Counted from the first letter of the stretch, positions 25,794-34,622 are shown. The stretch is 64,000 bases of DNA from UBA1479 sp040218445 (GCA_040218445.1 JAVJRK010000010.1:372001-436000), one strand, 5' to 3'. Translations and numbers: made by a program. The notes: generated by a model not told the origin, from the sequence alone.

Positions 25794-26828
25794 ATGACGC
25801 CTACTCAACCGACATCCCGTGCCCGCCCGCGCGGCGGCAAGCCCAACGGGTTTTCCCGCACGTCGCTAATCGACCAGTTGGTCATGGTGAACGACGACCT
25901 GGAAGATATCCTGGTCAAACAGCCCCGCGATCTGACCGAAGCCGAAGTCCGCCGCATCGCCGAACGCCGGTTGGCGCTGCCCGCCGGTGATGAAAAGGAC
26001 GCCCTTTATGCCTTGGAGCAGGCGTTCTTCGAAGACGTTTACGGATCCGAACAAGCCACAACCGACGGAACCGGCCGCTTGACAGCACCCGCGCCCAAAC
26101 GGCCCGTCAACGCGGCCCCGGTCCCGGCCCGGTCCGCCGATGGTATGGAATTATCCCGCGCCGTCACGCGCCTTGCCGAACGCGTCGCCGACATCGCGGA
26201 AACCCAGGGTTCTCGCGACGCCGTGCGCTTTTTACAGCAAGGCCTGACGATCCTTAATCAGGCCCGAACGGCGGCTGGGCCGGTGGCTTCGCGAAACCGC
26301 CCCCCTGCCGACGGCCCCTTATTCCAGGATCTGGTCGATGACGGTCTGCCGGGCCCCAAGACCCGCACGGCCCTGCGTCGGGCCACGGCGCGCTTAGGCG
26401 CCCCAAAAGTCGAAGAAGCCCTGGCTCTCGGCCGGTTCGAGGAAGCCTTGAAAAGTTTGCCCCGCGGCGGCCTGCCAGACGGGATCAGAGGCGCGGCGGC
26501 AGAGGCCTTTGCCGCCCTGTTCCGCGACCCGGACAGGGACATGCACACAGGCGCCACGGAAGAAGGCGAAAGCCTGCAAATGGCAATCAACGACATCGGG
26601 CCCGCCTTACTGGGCGGCAAGGACTTCACCACCCTGCGCGAAGACGGTGTCATCGGCCCGAAAACCGAAGCCGCCCTGAAACGCGTGCTGGCCGCTGCCG
26701 GCCCGCGGCGCATGACCGAAGCCATGGGCAAGAACCTGGGCTTTTTCCTGTTTGAAGCCCCGGCACCCGGCCGGGGATCCTTGCTGCATCCATCGGCCTT
26801 GGGCCGGGCGGAGGGTCTGCAGAGATAA
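25794..26828 (+). CDS. Peptidoglycan-binding-like protein with two repeats
   Basis: A 344-residue protein starting MTPTQPTSRARPRGG, with the start fixed by GGAG eight bases upstream. There is no signal peptide. The C-terminal two thirds hold two related units that read LFQDLVDDGLPGPKTRTALRR and FTTLREDGVIGPKTEAALKR; the DG-x-x-GPKT-x-x-AL core is that of putative peptidoglycan-binding domains often found on phage lysins. The N-terminal part is a linker with an acidic helix (ALYALEQAFFEDVYG). It precedes the phage-like cluster and could be its left-most member or a host gene. Confidence 0.7.
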   Translation: MTPTQPTSRARPRGGKPNGFSRTSLIDQLVMVNDDLEDILVKQPRDLTEAEVRRIAERRLALPAGDEKDALYALEQAFFEDVYGSEQATTDGTGRLTAPAPKRPVNAAPVPARSADGMELSRAVTRLAERVADIAETQGSRDAVRFLQQGLTILNQARTAAGPVASRNRPPADGPLFQDLVDDGLPGPKTRTALRRATARLGAPKVEEALALGRFEEALKSLPRGGLPDGIRGAAAEAFAALFRDPDRDMHTGATEEGESLQMAINDIGPALLGGKDFTTLREDGVIGPKTEAALKRVLAAAGPRRMTEAMGKNLGFFLFEAPAPGRGSLLHPSALGRAEGLQR

Positions 26829-26918
26829 ATTTTACCAATTAATAGGATTATATTCTTGACATTGGCAGTCATCTATGCGAAAACACCTTCAACGACAGGG
26901 CGAGGTGCGTCCGGCAAG

Positions 26919-27308
26919 ATGAAACCACCCCAATCGGAGCCGCCCGCAAATAAACCGGTCGAACAACCGCCACATAAACGGCAAATCGACCTCCCCCCTC
27001 CTTACACATCCATCGAAGCGCCCAAACCTTCTAAAACGCCCTCGCCAAATGAGGCCCGTCGATCGCCGCGTTATAAAAAAATACAGGAGCCATTGGGCCT
27101 CCTCGCAAAACGTAGCGTCGAGCTTGAAACTCCTCTCAAGCCGGACGGCTCTCCAGATGACCCGAATGCAGTCAATCTGCGCGATGATACACTGGAACGA
27201 TTGACTCGCATTTTTGACAATATCCTAGGCATCGCGACGCGCTTCCAAGCGCCGACATTCTTTGAATCGACTATCAAAAACCCGCATGATGACAACGGCC
27301 GAATTTAA
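26919..27308 (+). CDS. Hypothetical Pro-rich protein
   Basis: About 129 residues from the ATG at 26919 (MKPPQSEPPANKPVEQPPH); a TTG-started extension to 26856 is possible. The first 60 residues are Pro/Lys-rich and probably disordered, the last 60 form a helical segment (DDTLERLTRIFDNILGIATRF). No family recognised. Codon use is less GC-rich than the surrounding chromosome, consistent with accessory DNA at the left edge of the phage-like cluster. Confidence 0.55.
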   Translation: MKPPQSEPPANKPVEQPPHKRQIDLPPPYTSIEAPKPSKTPSPNEARRSPRYKKIQEPLGLLAKRSVELETPLKPDGSPDDPNAVNLRDDTLERLTRIFDNILGIATRFQAPTFFESTIKNPHDDNGRI

Positions 27309-27355
27309 ATAGCCATACGCTCATCATAACCTCACAACGACTTCGGACGTTCTCC

Positions 27356-28192
27356 ATGGACCCAAGGGATAAAGGCATTACGCGGACATCACGCCACTAT
27401 CGCAAATTTGCACGCCGCGCGACCTTGATCGCCATTTTGGCCATCCTATTGCCGATCCTCTGGTTCAGCGGAAATTACACCTATCAAGTCATCAGAACCG
27501 ATATGGAAAGTGATGTCCTGGCCTCGGAAGAGGACTTGATCGAAAGCTTTTATCTGGTCGCTCATACCTCTGATCTACTCGAACCGACTTACCGGTTTCC
27601 CGTCCATAAATGGGGCCTGGACGTTTCCGTTTATTATCATCCGTCCTTGACCGATTGGCACCGACGGATCACCGAACGTCAGCTCCAGATCTTGTCAAAA
27701 TACTCCGGCATTAATTTTCGAACGACGGATCGGTTCGATCAAAATGTCGGCTTGTCGGTTTTTTATGCACCGTTCGGCATGACCGCAGGCGAGATGGCAA
27801 AAAATTTGGGTATCGACTACGACCGGATACGGCTCGCGACCTGTTATGCCATTCACGAATGGGGTGACGACGGGACTAACCAGTGGGGCCATGTCGTCTA
27901 TAGCCGGCCACCGGAAGAGCGTCATACCGAAACATGTATCGTCGAAGAAACAATTCAGGTTCTCGGGCTTCCAGCTGATCGAGCAACCTACTTTCCAACG
28001 GTCTTCACCAATGATCGCGTCCGTTCCGTCGCGCTCTCCATAAACGACAAAATCCTTCTGCGTGCTCTTTACGACCCGGCCATAAAAACAGGCATGTCAC
28101 AGGAACAAACACGCACCCTAATCCCCGGCATCATCCGGCGCTTGGTGACCGGCGTGAAGGCACGGGGCGAACAAGCCCTCTATCAAAACTAA
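27356..28192 (+). CDS. DUF2927 family membrane-anchored protein
   Basis: A 278-residue protein with one N-terminal membrane anchor (about residues 22-42, RRATLIAILAILLPILWFSG) and an exported domain. The C-terminal part carries the DUF2927 pattern: ETCIVEETIQVLGLPAD, FPTVFTNDRVRSVALS and DKILLRALYDPAIKTGM. DUF2927 proteins are found in proteobacterial and phage-adjacent settings and have been suggested to be zincin-like, but the expected HExxH is replaced here by VEETIQV-type residues. Function unknown. Confidence 0.75.
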   Translation: MDPRDKGITRTSRHYRKFARRATLIAILAILLPILWFSGNYTYQVIRTDMESDVLASEEDLIESFYLVAHTSDLLEPTYRFPVHKWGLDVSVYYHPSLTDWHRRITERQLQILSKYSGINFRTTDRFDQNVGLSVFYAPFGMTAGEMAKNLGIDYDRIRLATCYAIHEWGDDGTNQWGHVVYSRPPEERHTETCIVEETIQVLGLPADRATYFPTVFTNDRVRSVALSINDKILLRALYDPAIKTGMSQEQTRTLIPGIIRRLVTGVKARGEQALYQN

Positions 28193-28255
28193 CAACGTCC
28201 GACGTACCCGGTGGCGCGGCTCATACTCGCCACAATCAATCAGGAGCCCTTTACG

Positions 28256-28345
28256 ATGAAACATGACACAGCCGCCATCATGGCGGCGGTAAGCGCACTC
28301 GTATGCGCTGCCATGTTCGCGCAATCGGCAGCTATCCTTCCCTAG
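28256..28345 (+). CDS. Small 29-residue membrane peptide
   Basis: A short frame (MKHDTAAIMAAVSALVCAAM) with AGGAG about nine bases upstream. The product is one hydrophobic helix with a charged N-terminus. Its place just before the lysis genes suggests a holin-related or leader peptide, but the evidence is only the ribosome binding site and composition. Confidence 0.4.
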   Translation: MKHDTAAIMAAVSALVCAAMFAQSAAILP

Positions 28346-28366
28346 CCCCCGAACACGCAATCCACC

Positions 28367-28594
28367 ATGTCCACATCAATCCTGGCAGCCGGCGCCTTTT
28401 GCCTAGCGGCATTGGACCTTGTGTGCCTTGCGCTGTTGGCCCGGCAGGCCCAGCGCAATCGGCAGGCAGCCGCAATCGCCTTGGAGGATGCCCGTCACGA
28501 GTTCGAAACGGGCCTTGCCTTCCTGGACAGTCAAATTCGCGCCCGGCGGCGGGCACGTTCTTTCCTTCCTTACACCGATGACAAAGGAGCCTGA
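28367..28594 (+). CDS. Small membrane/coiled-coil protein of the lysis module
   Basis: A 75-residue protein with one membrane helix (about residues 5-26) followed by a charged helical stretch (RNRQAAAIALEDARHEFETG). Its stop is separated by a single base from the start of the cell-wall hydrolase gene, so they are co-translated. The topology (N-terminal anchor, coiled C-terminus) is like that of inner-membrane spanins, but no family is recognised. No good ribosome binding site is seen before the ATG at 28367. Confidence 0.5.
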   Translation: MSTSILAAGAFCLAALDLVCLALLARQAQRNRQAAAIALEDARHEFETGLAFLDSQIRARRRARSFLPYTDDKGA

Positions 28595-28595
28595 C

Positions 28596-29042
28596 ATGAA
28601 CCGACAACCGGTTCGGGCATCTGCGACCGACCGCGCCGCGGACATCCTGGCCCGCACAATTTTCGGCGAGGCCCGTGGTGAGCCCGTGCGCGGCAAAGAG
28701 GCCGTTGCCGCCGTGATCATGAACCGGGTCCGCCGCGCCCGCGCCGCCGGCGGCACCTATTGGTGGGGGGCGACTGTCGAAGATGTCTGCCGCCGTCCTT
28801 GGCAGTTCTCATGCTGGAACGAGACGGACCCGAATCGTGCAAAGATCGAGCGCGTCCCGACCGACAACCGCGTGTTTCAAAGCTGCCAGCGCATCGCCCG
28901 CCGGGCCCTGGCCGGGACCCTGGCCGACCCGACGGATGGCGCAACGCACTATCACGCGAAAATGGTCAACCCGCCCTGGGCGCGGGGACGCGCACCCTCG
29001 GCCGAGATCGGCCAACATTTGTTTTACGCTGACGTAGAGTAA
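28596..29042 (+). CDS. SleB-type cell wall hydrolase (phage endolysin-like)
   Basis: A 148-residue Hydrolase_2/SleB-family enzyme. IFGEARGEPVRGKEAVAAVIMNRV contains the catalytic-type Glu early in the domain, followed by the W-x-FSCWN motif and DPTDGATHYHA, as in phage and GTA endolysins that cut peptidoglycan glycan strands. The start at 28596 follows AAAGGAG. There is no signal peptide, so export needs the adjacent holin. Position next to the holin supports a lysis cassette. Confidence 0.88.
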   Translation: MNRQPVRASATDRAADILARTIFGEARGEPVRGKEAVAAVIMNRVRRARAAGGTYWWGATVEDVCRRPWQFSCWNETDPNRAKIERVPTDNRVFQSCQRIARRALAGTLADPTDGATHYHAKMVNPPWARGRAPSAEIGQHLFYADVE

Positions 29043-29048
29043 GACCCG

Positions 29049-29435
29049 ATGCTCGGAGCCCTGATTGGTCCCGTCGTCAGTGGCCTGTTCAACATCGTCG
29101 ACCAGACGGTTGAGGACAAGGACCAAGCCGCCCGCATCAAATCCCGGCTGCAGGAAATGGCTCTGACCGGCCAGATGAAAGAGATCGAGGCAGCAGCCCA
29201 AACCATCGTCGCCGAGGCCAAAGGTGATAGCTGGCTACAGCGCAATTGGCGCCCCCTTTTGATGTGCCTGTTCGGCATCATTGTCGCCAACAATTACATC
29301 ATCCACCCCTGGTTCGGTGTGCCCATGCTGCCCTTGCCGCCGGACATGTGGGAGCTGTTGAAAATCGGCGTCGGCGGATACGTGGTTGGCCGCTCGGTCG
29401 AAAAAGGCGTGCGTGTGTGGCGAGACAGTACCTGA
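29049..29435 (+). CDS. Phage holin (3TM family)
   Basis: A 128-residue protein. After an amphipathic N-terminus (KSRLQEMALTGQMKEIEAAA) come a conserved SWLQRNWRPLLMC motif and two or three hydrophobic helices (LLMCLFGIIVANNYII, LLKIGVGGYVVGRS). This is the Holin_3TMs pattern common on alphaproteobacterial prophages. It should form inner-membrane lesions that release the SleB-type hydrolase. It starts six bases after the hydrolase stop. Confidence 0.82.
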   Translation: MLGALIGPVVSGLFNIVDQTVEDKDQAARIKSRLQEMALTGQMKEIEAAAQTIVAEAKGDSWLQRNWRPLLMCLFGIIVANNYIIHPWFGVPMLPLPPDMWELLKIGVGGYVVGRSVEKGVRVWRDST

Positions 29436-29476
29436 TCCTGCGCCCTTAAGGCCCCACAGACAATTCGGAGAACCCC

Positions 29477-30178
29477 ATGGCAGATCACATTCAGATCGGC
29501 GACATCTCGCCGCGCAAACAGTACGTCGCGGACGGCGTGCAAACTCTGTTCACATTCCCCTTCCCCATATTCAAAGCAGCGGATCTGGAAGTCTTTTTGA
29601 ACGAAGAACTTCAGGAATCGGGCTTTACCGTGACCGGTGCGGGCGCAGACTTAGGGGGCGAGATCACGTTCGATACGGCGCCCACCACCGGCGTTTCGAT
29701 CACCCTGCGGCGGCGGCTGACCATCGCACGCCAATCAGATTTCCAGGAATCCGGCGCCTTCCGCGCACGGGTCATCAATGATGAGCTCGATTTCCTGACC
29801 GCTGCCCTGCAGCAACTTGCCGACGATACCCGCCGGTCATTGCAGTTATCCCCGACAGACCCGGACGCGGTCCTGACCTTGCCGGACAAGACAACACGCG
29901 GCGGGACCTTTCTTGCCTTCGATGCGGAAGGAAACCCCATCGCAGGGATCAGCACGCCCGGAAACACCCCCGTTTCCGATTTTATTTCAACCTTGATTGA
30001 TGACGCAGATGCGGTCACGGCGCGCGGCACCTTGGCGGCGCAGGAAGATCTGAACCTTTCGCCGGCCACGGCCGGAAACGCCGGTGCGGTGGTCAGCGTC
30101 AGCGCATCGGGTGAATTGCAATACGACCCGGTGCTCACCCACGGCGCACATCTGACCGCCCTCAGCTACGGACTATAA
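29477..30178 (+). CDS. Tail fibre protein, T7 gp17 N-terminus-like
   Basis: A 233-residue protein whose first 130 residues match the T7-type tail-fibre anchor: QYVADGVQTLFTFPFPIF, LEVFLNEELQESGFTV, ITFDTAPTTGVSITLRR and SGAFRARVINDELDFLTAAL (hinge). That domain attaches fibres to the tail tube. The rest is short and Ala/Thr-rich, so the receptor-binding tip is either absent or provided by the following proteins. The 12-bp gap to the next gene supports one operon. Confidence 0.82.
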   Translation: MADHIQIGDISPRKQYVADGVQTLFTFPFPIFKAADLEVFLNEELQESGFTVTGAGADLGGEITFDTAPTTGVSITLRRRLTIARQSDFQESGAFRARVINDELDFLTAALQQLADDTRRSLQLSPTDPDAVLTLPDKTTRGGTFLAFDAEGNPIAGISTPGNTPVSDFISTLIDDADAVTARGTLAAQEDLNLSPATAGNAGAVVSVSASGELQYDPVLTHGAHLTALSYGL

Positions 30179-30190
30179 GGAGACCCCGAC

Positions 30191-30595
30191 ATGGCAAGCA
30201 CTCCCGATTATCTTGGTGCGCGCAATTCCGCCTGCACCATCATCACGGACGGCGACGGCACCACGGCTAAAACCGTTTTCACGGCTGGCGCCAACGGTGC
30301 CCGTGTTCATCTGATTTCCGCATCCACCGACGATGCCACGCCAATGCTGAGCCTCTTAAAAAACGACGGCACCACATCCTGCATCCTCGCGACGTTCGAA
30401 CTGCCGACCAATGCCGGGCGGATCAATGGGGCGGCGGCAGTCGACCTTCTTGATCCGACGGTCATCCCGTCAATCCCCGCAGACCCGGGCCAATTTCTGA
30501 CACTGGGCAGCGACGACACCTTGGAAATCGCCATGTTCTCGGCCCTGGCATCCGGCAAGACGGTGCATGTGGTCGTCGACGGGGTGGATTACTGA
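30191..30595 (+). CDS. Phage small structural-like protein
   Basis: A 134-residue protein (MASTPDYLGARNSACTII) rich in beta-prone segments (VHLISASTDDATPMLSLL, KTVHVVVDGVDY) without charged helices, like small virion decoration or fibre-accessory proteins found near tail fibres in marine phages. AAGGAG lies upstream. Its stop overlaps the start of the Hint gene (TGATG), so translation is coupled. Function unknown. Confidence 0.6.
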   Translation: MASTPDYLGARNSACTIITDGDGTTAKTVFTAGANGARVHLISASTDDATPMLSLLKNDGTTSCILATFELPTNAGRINGAAAVDLLDPTVIPSIPADPGQFLTLGSDDTLEIAMFSALASGKTVHVVVDGVDY

Positions 30596-31809
30596 TGGGT
30601 ACGGGCGGCGGGCCGGATCCGCGCCGCCAGGGGCCCGGACCGGCAACACCACAGGCTGATGACGGCGGCCTGACCATGGGCCTGCACCGTCAATCGGCCC
30701 ATGTCGACGATCCCGGCGAAACCACCCACAAACGGCTGCACGGCGTGGGCCCGTCCCGCCGTGCCGTGGACGGCTTCAAACGTGAGCGATATGTGGATCG
30801 CCGGGCAGAGAATTGTACCGGCCTTCTGAAAGCCGGTAATTGCGAAGATGACGCCTATTGGATGCCGCCCGACGGCGCTTGGTACAACTGGCCCGGAATT
30901 GGCGGAAGCCCCAGCAATCGTTCTGGCGGATCGATCATGAATCAAGCCAACCCCGGCAATCCCAATTCCTACGATTTCGCCGGCGGCCAGTCGACCAGCA
31001 ATGTCTCCCTCCCCAATTGGAACGCGCCGGTGCGCACATCCTATGTTGTGGCGTCCGACACTGAACTGGAAGTTGTTTACGAACGAGCCGTCACGGGTTT
31101 TGGTCACGGCACCGGCGGGCAGGGCGACGACAACTATAATTGCTATTCCAATTGCAATTGCAATTGCGCCTGTGCCTGTGCCTGTGCTTGTGATTGCGCT
31201 TGCGATGGCTGTTTTCCTGCCGGCACGGCCGTCACCATGGCCGACGGAAGTCAAAAGGACATTGCCCTAATTCAACCGGGCGACCTTCTGCGCGGAGCAT
31301 TCGGTGTCATCAATCGGGTTGATCGGATGTTCGTCGGCATGATCGGAAAGCACAGCGCCTTTCTGATAAATGGCGAATTCTTCGTGCCCGGTGCCCATCG
31401 AATCTGGTCCCTGACCAGAGGCTGGGTCGCGGCCGACCCGGCCAGTTGGTACGCCGCCATGAAAGAGCCGGGTTCTCTCGACCGATTTGCCGAAGTCCAC
31501 GGCGTCAGCGAACCACCGGCTGATGGCATCTATGCACCCGAAAGCGAGCGGCCAAAACAAATGGTCATCGGCGATCAGCTGGCTTGGGGCAGCACAGACT
31601 GTTTTCTGTCTGTCGAAAGCATCGAACCCATCGGCCATGACGGCACCTTGATGCTCTACGAGCCGATTTGTCACAACGGTTCCGGCAGCTACGAAGTGCA
31701 CGGCGGTCTATGGGCCGTAGCCGGCCCCGACTATGCCTTTCCCTTCCAGGATTATGTCAAAAAGGAAACCAGCCATGACCTTCGACCAATTGCTCAACTG
31801 GGACCGTGA
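30595..31809 (+). CDS. CxC-repeat protein with C-terminal Hint (hedgehog/intein) domain
   Basis: A 404-residue protein. Residues 1-180 are polar (N/G/S-rich) and include a WMPPDGAWYNWPGIGG patch. Residues 183-206 form an alternating Cys stretch with 11 Cys, mostly as N-C and A-C pairs. Cys206 then opens CFPAGTAVTMADG, DIALIQPGD and GAHRIWSLTRGW, the conserved blocks of a Hint domain, whose first Cys performs an N-to-S acyl shift in autoprocessing. The protein should therefore cut itself just after the Cys repeat and release or ester-link the N-terminal part (inference). It overlaps the preceding and following genes and is followed by radical SAM and 2OG-oxygenase genes. Confidence 0.85.
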   Translation: MGTGGGPDPRRQGPGPATPQADDGGLTMGLHRQSAHVDDPGETTHKRLHGVGPSRRAVDGFKRERYVDRRAENCTGLLKAGNCEDDAYWMPPDGAWYNWPGIGGSPSNRSGGSIMNQANPGNPNSYDFAGGQSTSNVSLPNWNAPVRTSYVVASDTELEVVYERAVTGFGHGTGGQGDDNYNCYSNCNCNCACACACACDCACDGCFPAGTAVTMADGSQKDIALIQPGDLLRGAFGVINRVDRMFVGMIGKHSAFLINGEFFVPGAHRIWSLTRGWVAADPASWYAAMKEPGSLDRFAEVHGVSEPPADGIYAPESERPKQMVIGDQLAWGSTDCFLSVESIEPIGHDGTLMLYEPICHNGSGSYEVHGGLWAVAGPDYAFPFQDYVKKETSHDLRPIAQLGP

Positions 31810-32476
31810 CACGGCCCTGGCCACCGCTCCCTTATGCGCGTGGCTGCATCCCAATTGGATCACGACGGTCAGCCTGATCCTCGCTTTGGCGGGCCTCGGT
31901 TCAATCCATCTGGGCACCGGTTGGGAAACGGCCGTCGCGGGCGGAGCGCTGATCTTTGCCTCGCGGTGGACAGATTGGATCGACGGCTTCGTTGCCCGTG
32001 CCACGAACCGCGCAACCAACCTGGGCGGCCTGTATGATATCGCGGTCGGCTACATAACGATGGTTCTTGTCATGATCGCCGTCGGCCTCCGCCAGAATGA
32101 CCTCATTCTGGCCTGGGTCGGCGCGGCCGCCGCGATTATTCTGCGCATCGTCTTGATGGGAACAGGATGGATTTTGGCACACCGCCAGCGCCTTTCGATC
32201 GTGCTGTGGAACCCTCAGAAGCTGCTGCTTCCTCGTCAGCGGCCGTGTATGCGCCGGATGAAATGGGCTTTGGACGTCTGCCGAAACGATTACTGGATCG
32301 CCTTGTTCGCGCTTGCAGGCGGAACGGGATTGCATATCTGGGCCTGGGCCTACACGACCGTCGTCATTGTTCTGATCTTCTGGGTTATCGCCGCCGCAGG
32401 GCGTTTTGTTAGCCGCGTTCCGCCGTCGATGCCGGAAACAGGATCAACTTTTCAAGCCACCGGAGCAGCGCAATGA
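31775..32476 (+). CDS. CDP-alcohol phosphatidyltransferase-like membrane protein (degenerate)
   Basis: A 233-residue polytopic protein starting MTFDQLLNWDRDT, with AAGGAA upstream, inside the 3' end of the Hint gene. It shows the CDP-alcohol phosphotransferase signature D-x2-D-G-x2-A-R-x8-G-x3-D (TDWIDGFVAR then GGLYD), but the last Asp expected four residues later is Gly (YDIAVGY). That Asp is regarded as catalytic, so activity is doubtful. About six membrane helices. Its coupling with the Hint and radical SAM genes suggests a membrane partner or lipid-attachment role. The real substrate, if any, is unknown. Confidence 0.7.
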   Translation: MTFDQLLNWDRDTALATAPLCAWLHPNWITTVSLILALAGLGSIHLGTGWETAVAGGALIFASRWTDWIDGFVARATNRATNLGGLYDIAVGYITMVLVMIAVGLRQNDLILAWVGAAAAIILRIVLMGTGWILAHRQRLSIVLWNPQKLLLPRQRPCMRRMKWALDVCRNDYWIALFALAGGTGLHIWAWAYTTVVIVLIFWVIAAAGRFVSRVPPSMPETGSTFQATGAAQ

Positions 32477-33168
32477 TCAAACGCGCAAGACGTATCCCGA
32501 CCCAACCCGGAACGAACGTTGAAAGTCTGGTCCATGAATGCAGTGTCGAACCAACCAACTTGCGGCTTCGCACATGGCACCGACAGAGGAACGATATCAA
32601 CCGACCTGGCCACGGCGGGGCGGGAGAAAACCTGTTCGGCGAGGACTTGGCGCCGCGCCTCAAGGGCATGCTACTGCGACCCGTGGGCGACGTAACGATA
32701 GCCTGGGACGCAAACACCATGCGGGATGGCGCTGTTTATTATCTTTCGACCTGTTTCGACGGACAGCCCGCGCCCCTCACATATCGATGGATGGAGATCG
32801 GCCAAATGGCTGACCTGTGTCCGCCAGCCTTGCGTCAAAACGCCCTGTACCCGCATTGGGATCATAAGCAGTACGTCTATATCACCGACTTCGTGAACCA
32901 CATCCAGGGCATGTCGGGCATCGGCATCGTTCCGGCGGTTAAGGTCATTACCGATGGTGACGGCACAGGCGGGTTCACGGGCCCTGATGTCATCATCGAA
33001 GTTCGGCTTGGTCCCCTCGGGTTCGTGGGAAGCTTCGATCATTCAAATCCGGAAAACGCCGTCGATTACCGCGATGCGCGAAAGTTTCTTCCCGACGGTT
33101 CCGTCAATCCAAACCGGGGTTACTTCACCCTGCCGTCAACCAAGCCTGAGAATTGGGAATTCGGATAA
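32473..33168 (+). CDS. Hypothetical protein of the maturation cassette
   Basis: A 231-residue soluble protein (MIKRARRIPTQPGTNVESLVHE), beginning with the ATGA overlap on the preceding gene and ending in a TAATG overlap with the radical SAM gene. It contains WMEIGQMADLCPPALRQNA and HWDHKQYVYITDFVNHIQGM, rich in His, Trp and Cys, and a beta-rich C-terminal part. No family recognised. By position it could be a substrate, chaperone or recognition partner for the radical SAM enzyme (inference). Confidence 0.65.
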   Translation: MIKRARRIPTQPGTNVESLVHECSVEPTNLRLRTWHRQRNDINRPGHGGAGENLFGEDLAPRLKGMLLRPVGDVTIAWDANTMRDGAVYYLSTCFDGQPAPLTYRWMEIGQMADLCPPALRQNALYPHWDHKQYVYITDFVNHIQGMSGIGIVPAVKVITDGDGTGGFTGPDVIIEVRLGPLGFVGSFDHSNPENAVDYRDARKFLPDGSVNPNRGYFTLPSTKPENWEFG

Positions 33169-34622
33169 TGTCTTATCTGCTGACCTTGACCGATGTCCAC
33201 GCGAATGCGCGGGGCAGAACGGAAACCCTGTGTCTCGATTATGATCCCACGGTTTCACGCCTGACGGTGGCAGGCCGCGAAAACATGCCGGTCCGTCACC
33301 CGGCTTTCGACCGGGAAGGACCTGTATCGTGGCCAGTCCCGCACCGCGTGGCACCTGACAATCCGGGATGGAAATCAGGCATCCGTACGCTGAAAATTCA
33401 GATGGGATTCAAATGCAATTACGCCTGCGCCTATTGCAACCAGGCCAGCTGGAATACTTTCCTGGGCGGTGCGGTCGAGGATGCAAAACTGTTCTTGCGG
33501 AATTTGGACACATGGTTCGGCACGGAACAAGACCGCCAGGACGGCGGTCGGAACCTGCGCATCGAATTTTGGGGTGGCGAGCCCTTTGTCTATTGGGCGA
33601 AGTTGAAAATCCTGAGCGAGACGTTACGCCGCCGATACCCCAAGGCGCGATTCAACATCATCACCAACGGCTCCCTTCTGGACGATGAAAAAGTCGACTG
33701 GCTGATCGCCCATCGCTTCGGCATCCAAATCAGCCACGACGGGCCGGCACAGAAATACCGCCATCCGGAAGATATCCTGGACGACCCTGAAAAATGCCGT
33801 TTGATCCGGCAGCTGATGCAGGCGGCCGGACAATTGAACAGACCGGAAAACACGGCATCGGAGAATGCCGAGGACGATGCCATGCCACGCTTTGGCTTCG
33901 GGTTCGGCACGGTGCTGACGCGGTGGAATTATTCTCTCGCCGCCGTCCGCCGCCACATCGAAGACAAACTGGGCGTGCCGCCCGGATCTATTTCCTCCAA
34001 CACGGAAGAGATCCTCCTCCCCTATGACAACGAGGCCATGACCTGCGTCCCCCAGTCGGAACAAGAACATCGCCAGGCACTGCATACTCTGTTCAGCGAG
34101 GCAGCCAACGGTGAGACGATTCCCGGATGCAATTCCGTACGTGACAAGATCGAAGATTTCCTTTCTTCCCTTTCGACCGGACGACCAATTGCCGCACTGG
34201 GTCAGAAATGCGGAATGGACCGGGAAGACACGATCGCCGTGAATCTGATGGGAGAAGTCACAACCTGCCATAATGTTTCCGCTGCCGATGCGCACCACAA
34301 TCTGGGGAATGTCCGTAATCTCGATGCCGTGCGTCTTGACACCGCCCACCACCATCAAACCCGTGATGAATGCCGAAACTGTCCGGTCGTTCAATTGTGC
34401 AAGGGCTCTTGCATGTTCCTTGAGGGGCCGTATTGGCAAGCAGCTTGCGACGTAAGCTTTACCTATAACCTGGCTATGCTGGCGGTAGCACTTCACTACC
34501 TGACCGGCATGACATTGACCCGGATCGAAACCAAGGATCGCGGCTTCATCCGCCGCCCCGGCGTTTCGAGTACTGAAGTGATCCGCCTGGCCCCGACCGA
34601 AGATGCCGTCACCCATGCGTGA
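33168..34622 (+). CDS. Radical SAM/SPASM protein-modifying enzyme
   Basis: A 484-residue enzyme. The radical SAM cluster motif C-x3-C-x2-C is FKCNYACAYCNQAS, followed by FWGGEPFVYW (SAM-binding GGE) and NIITNGSLL. A C-terminal SPASM domain is present: a Cys in LGQKCGMDRED, then VTTCHNVSA, RDECRNCPVVQLCKGSC, for auxiliary 4Fe-4S clusters. SPASM enzymes modify peptides and proteins, for example thioether crosslinks or sulfatase formylglycine. The neighbouring Cys-repeat Hint protein is a natural candidate substrate (inference). Start chosen at 33168 because it overlaps the previous stop. Confidence 0.88.
   Translation: MSYLLTLTDVHANARGRTETLCLDYDPTVSRLTVAGRENMPVRHPAFDREGPVSWPVPHRVAPDNPGWKSGIRTLKIQMGFKCNYACAYCNQASWNTFLGGAVEDAKLFLRNLDTWFGTEQDRQDGGRNLRIEFWGGEPFVYWAKLKILSETLRRRYPKARFNIITNGSLLDDEKVDWLIAHRFGIQISHDGPAQKYRHPEDILDDPEKCRLIRQLMQAAGQLNRPENTASENAEDDAMPRFGFGFGTVLTRWNYSLAAVRRHIEDKLGVPPGSISSNTEEILLPYDNEAMTCVPQSEQEHRQALHTLFSEAANGETIPGCNSVRDKIEDFLSSLSTGRPIAALGQKCGMDREDTIAVNLMGEVTTCHNVSAADAHHNLGNVRNLDAVRLDTAHHHQTRDECRNCPVVQLCKGSCMFLEGPYWQAACDVSFTYNLAMLAVALHYLTGMTLTRIETKDRGFIRRPGVSSTEVIRLAPTEDAVTHA

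Noticed and set aside
31138..31212. Short tandem DNA repeat considered as a CRISPR or regulatory array
   Set aside because: Units are 6 bases, in frame, without spacers; it is a coding CxC tract.
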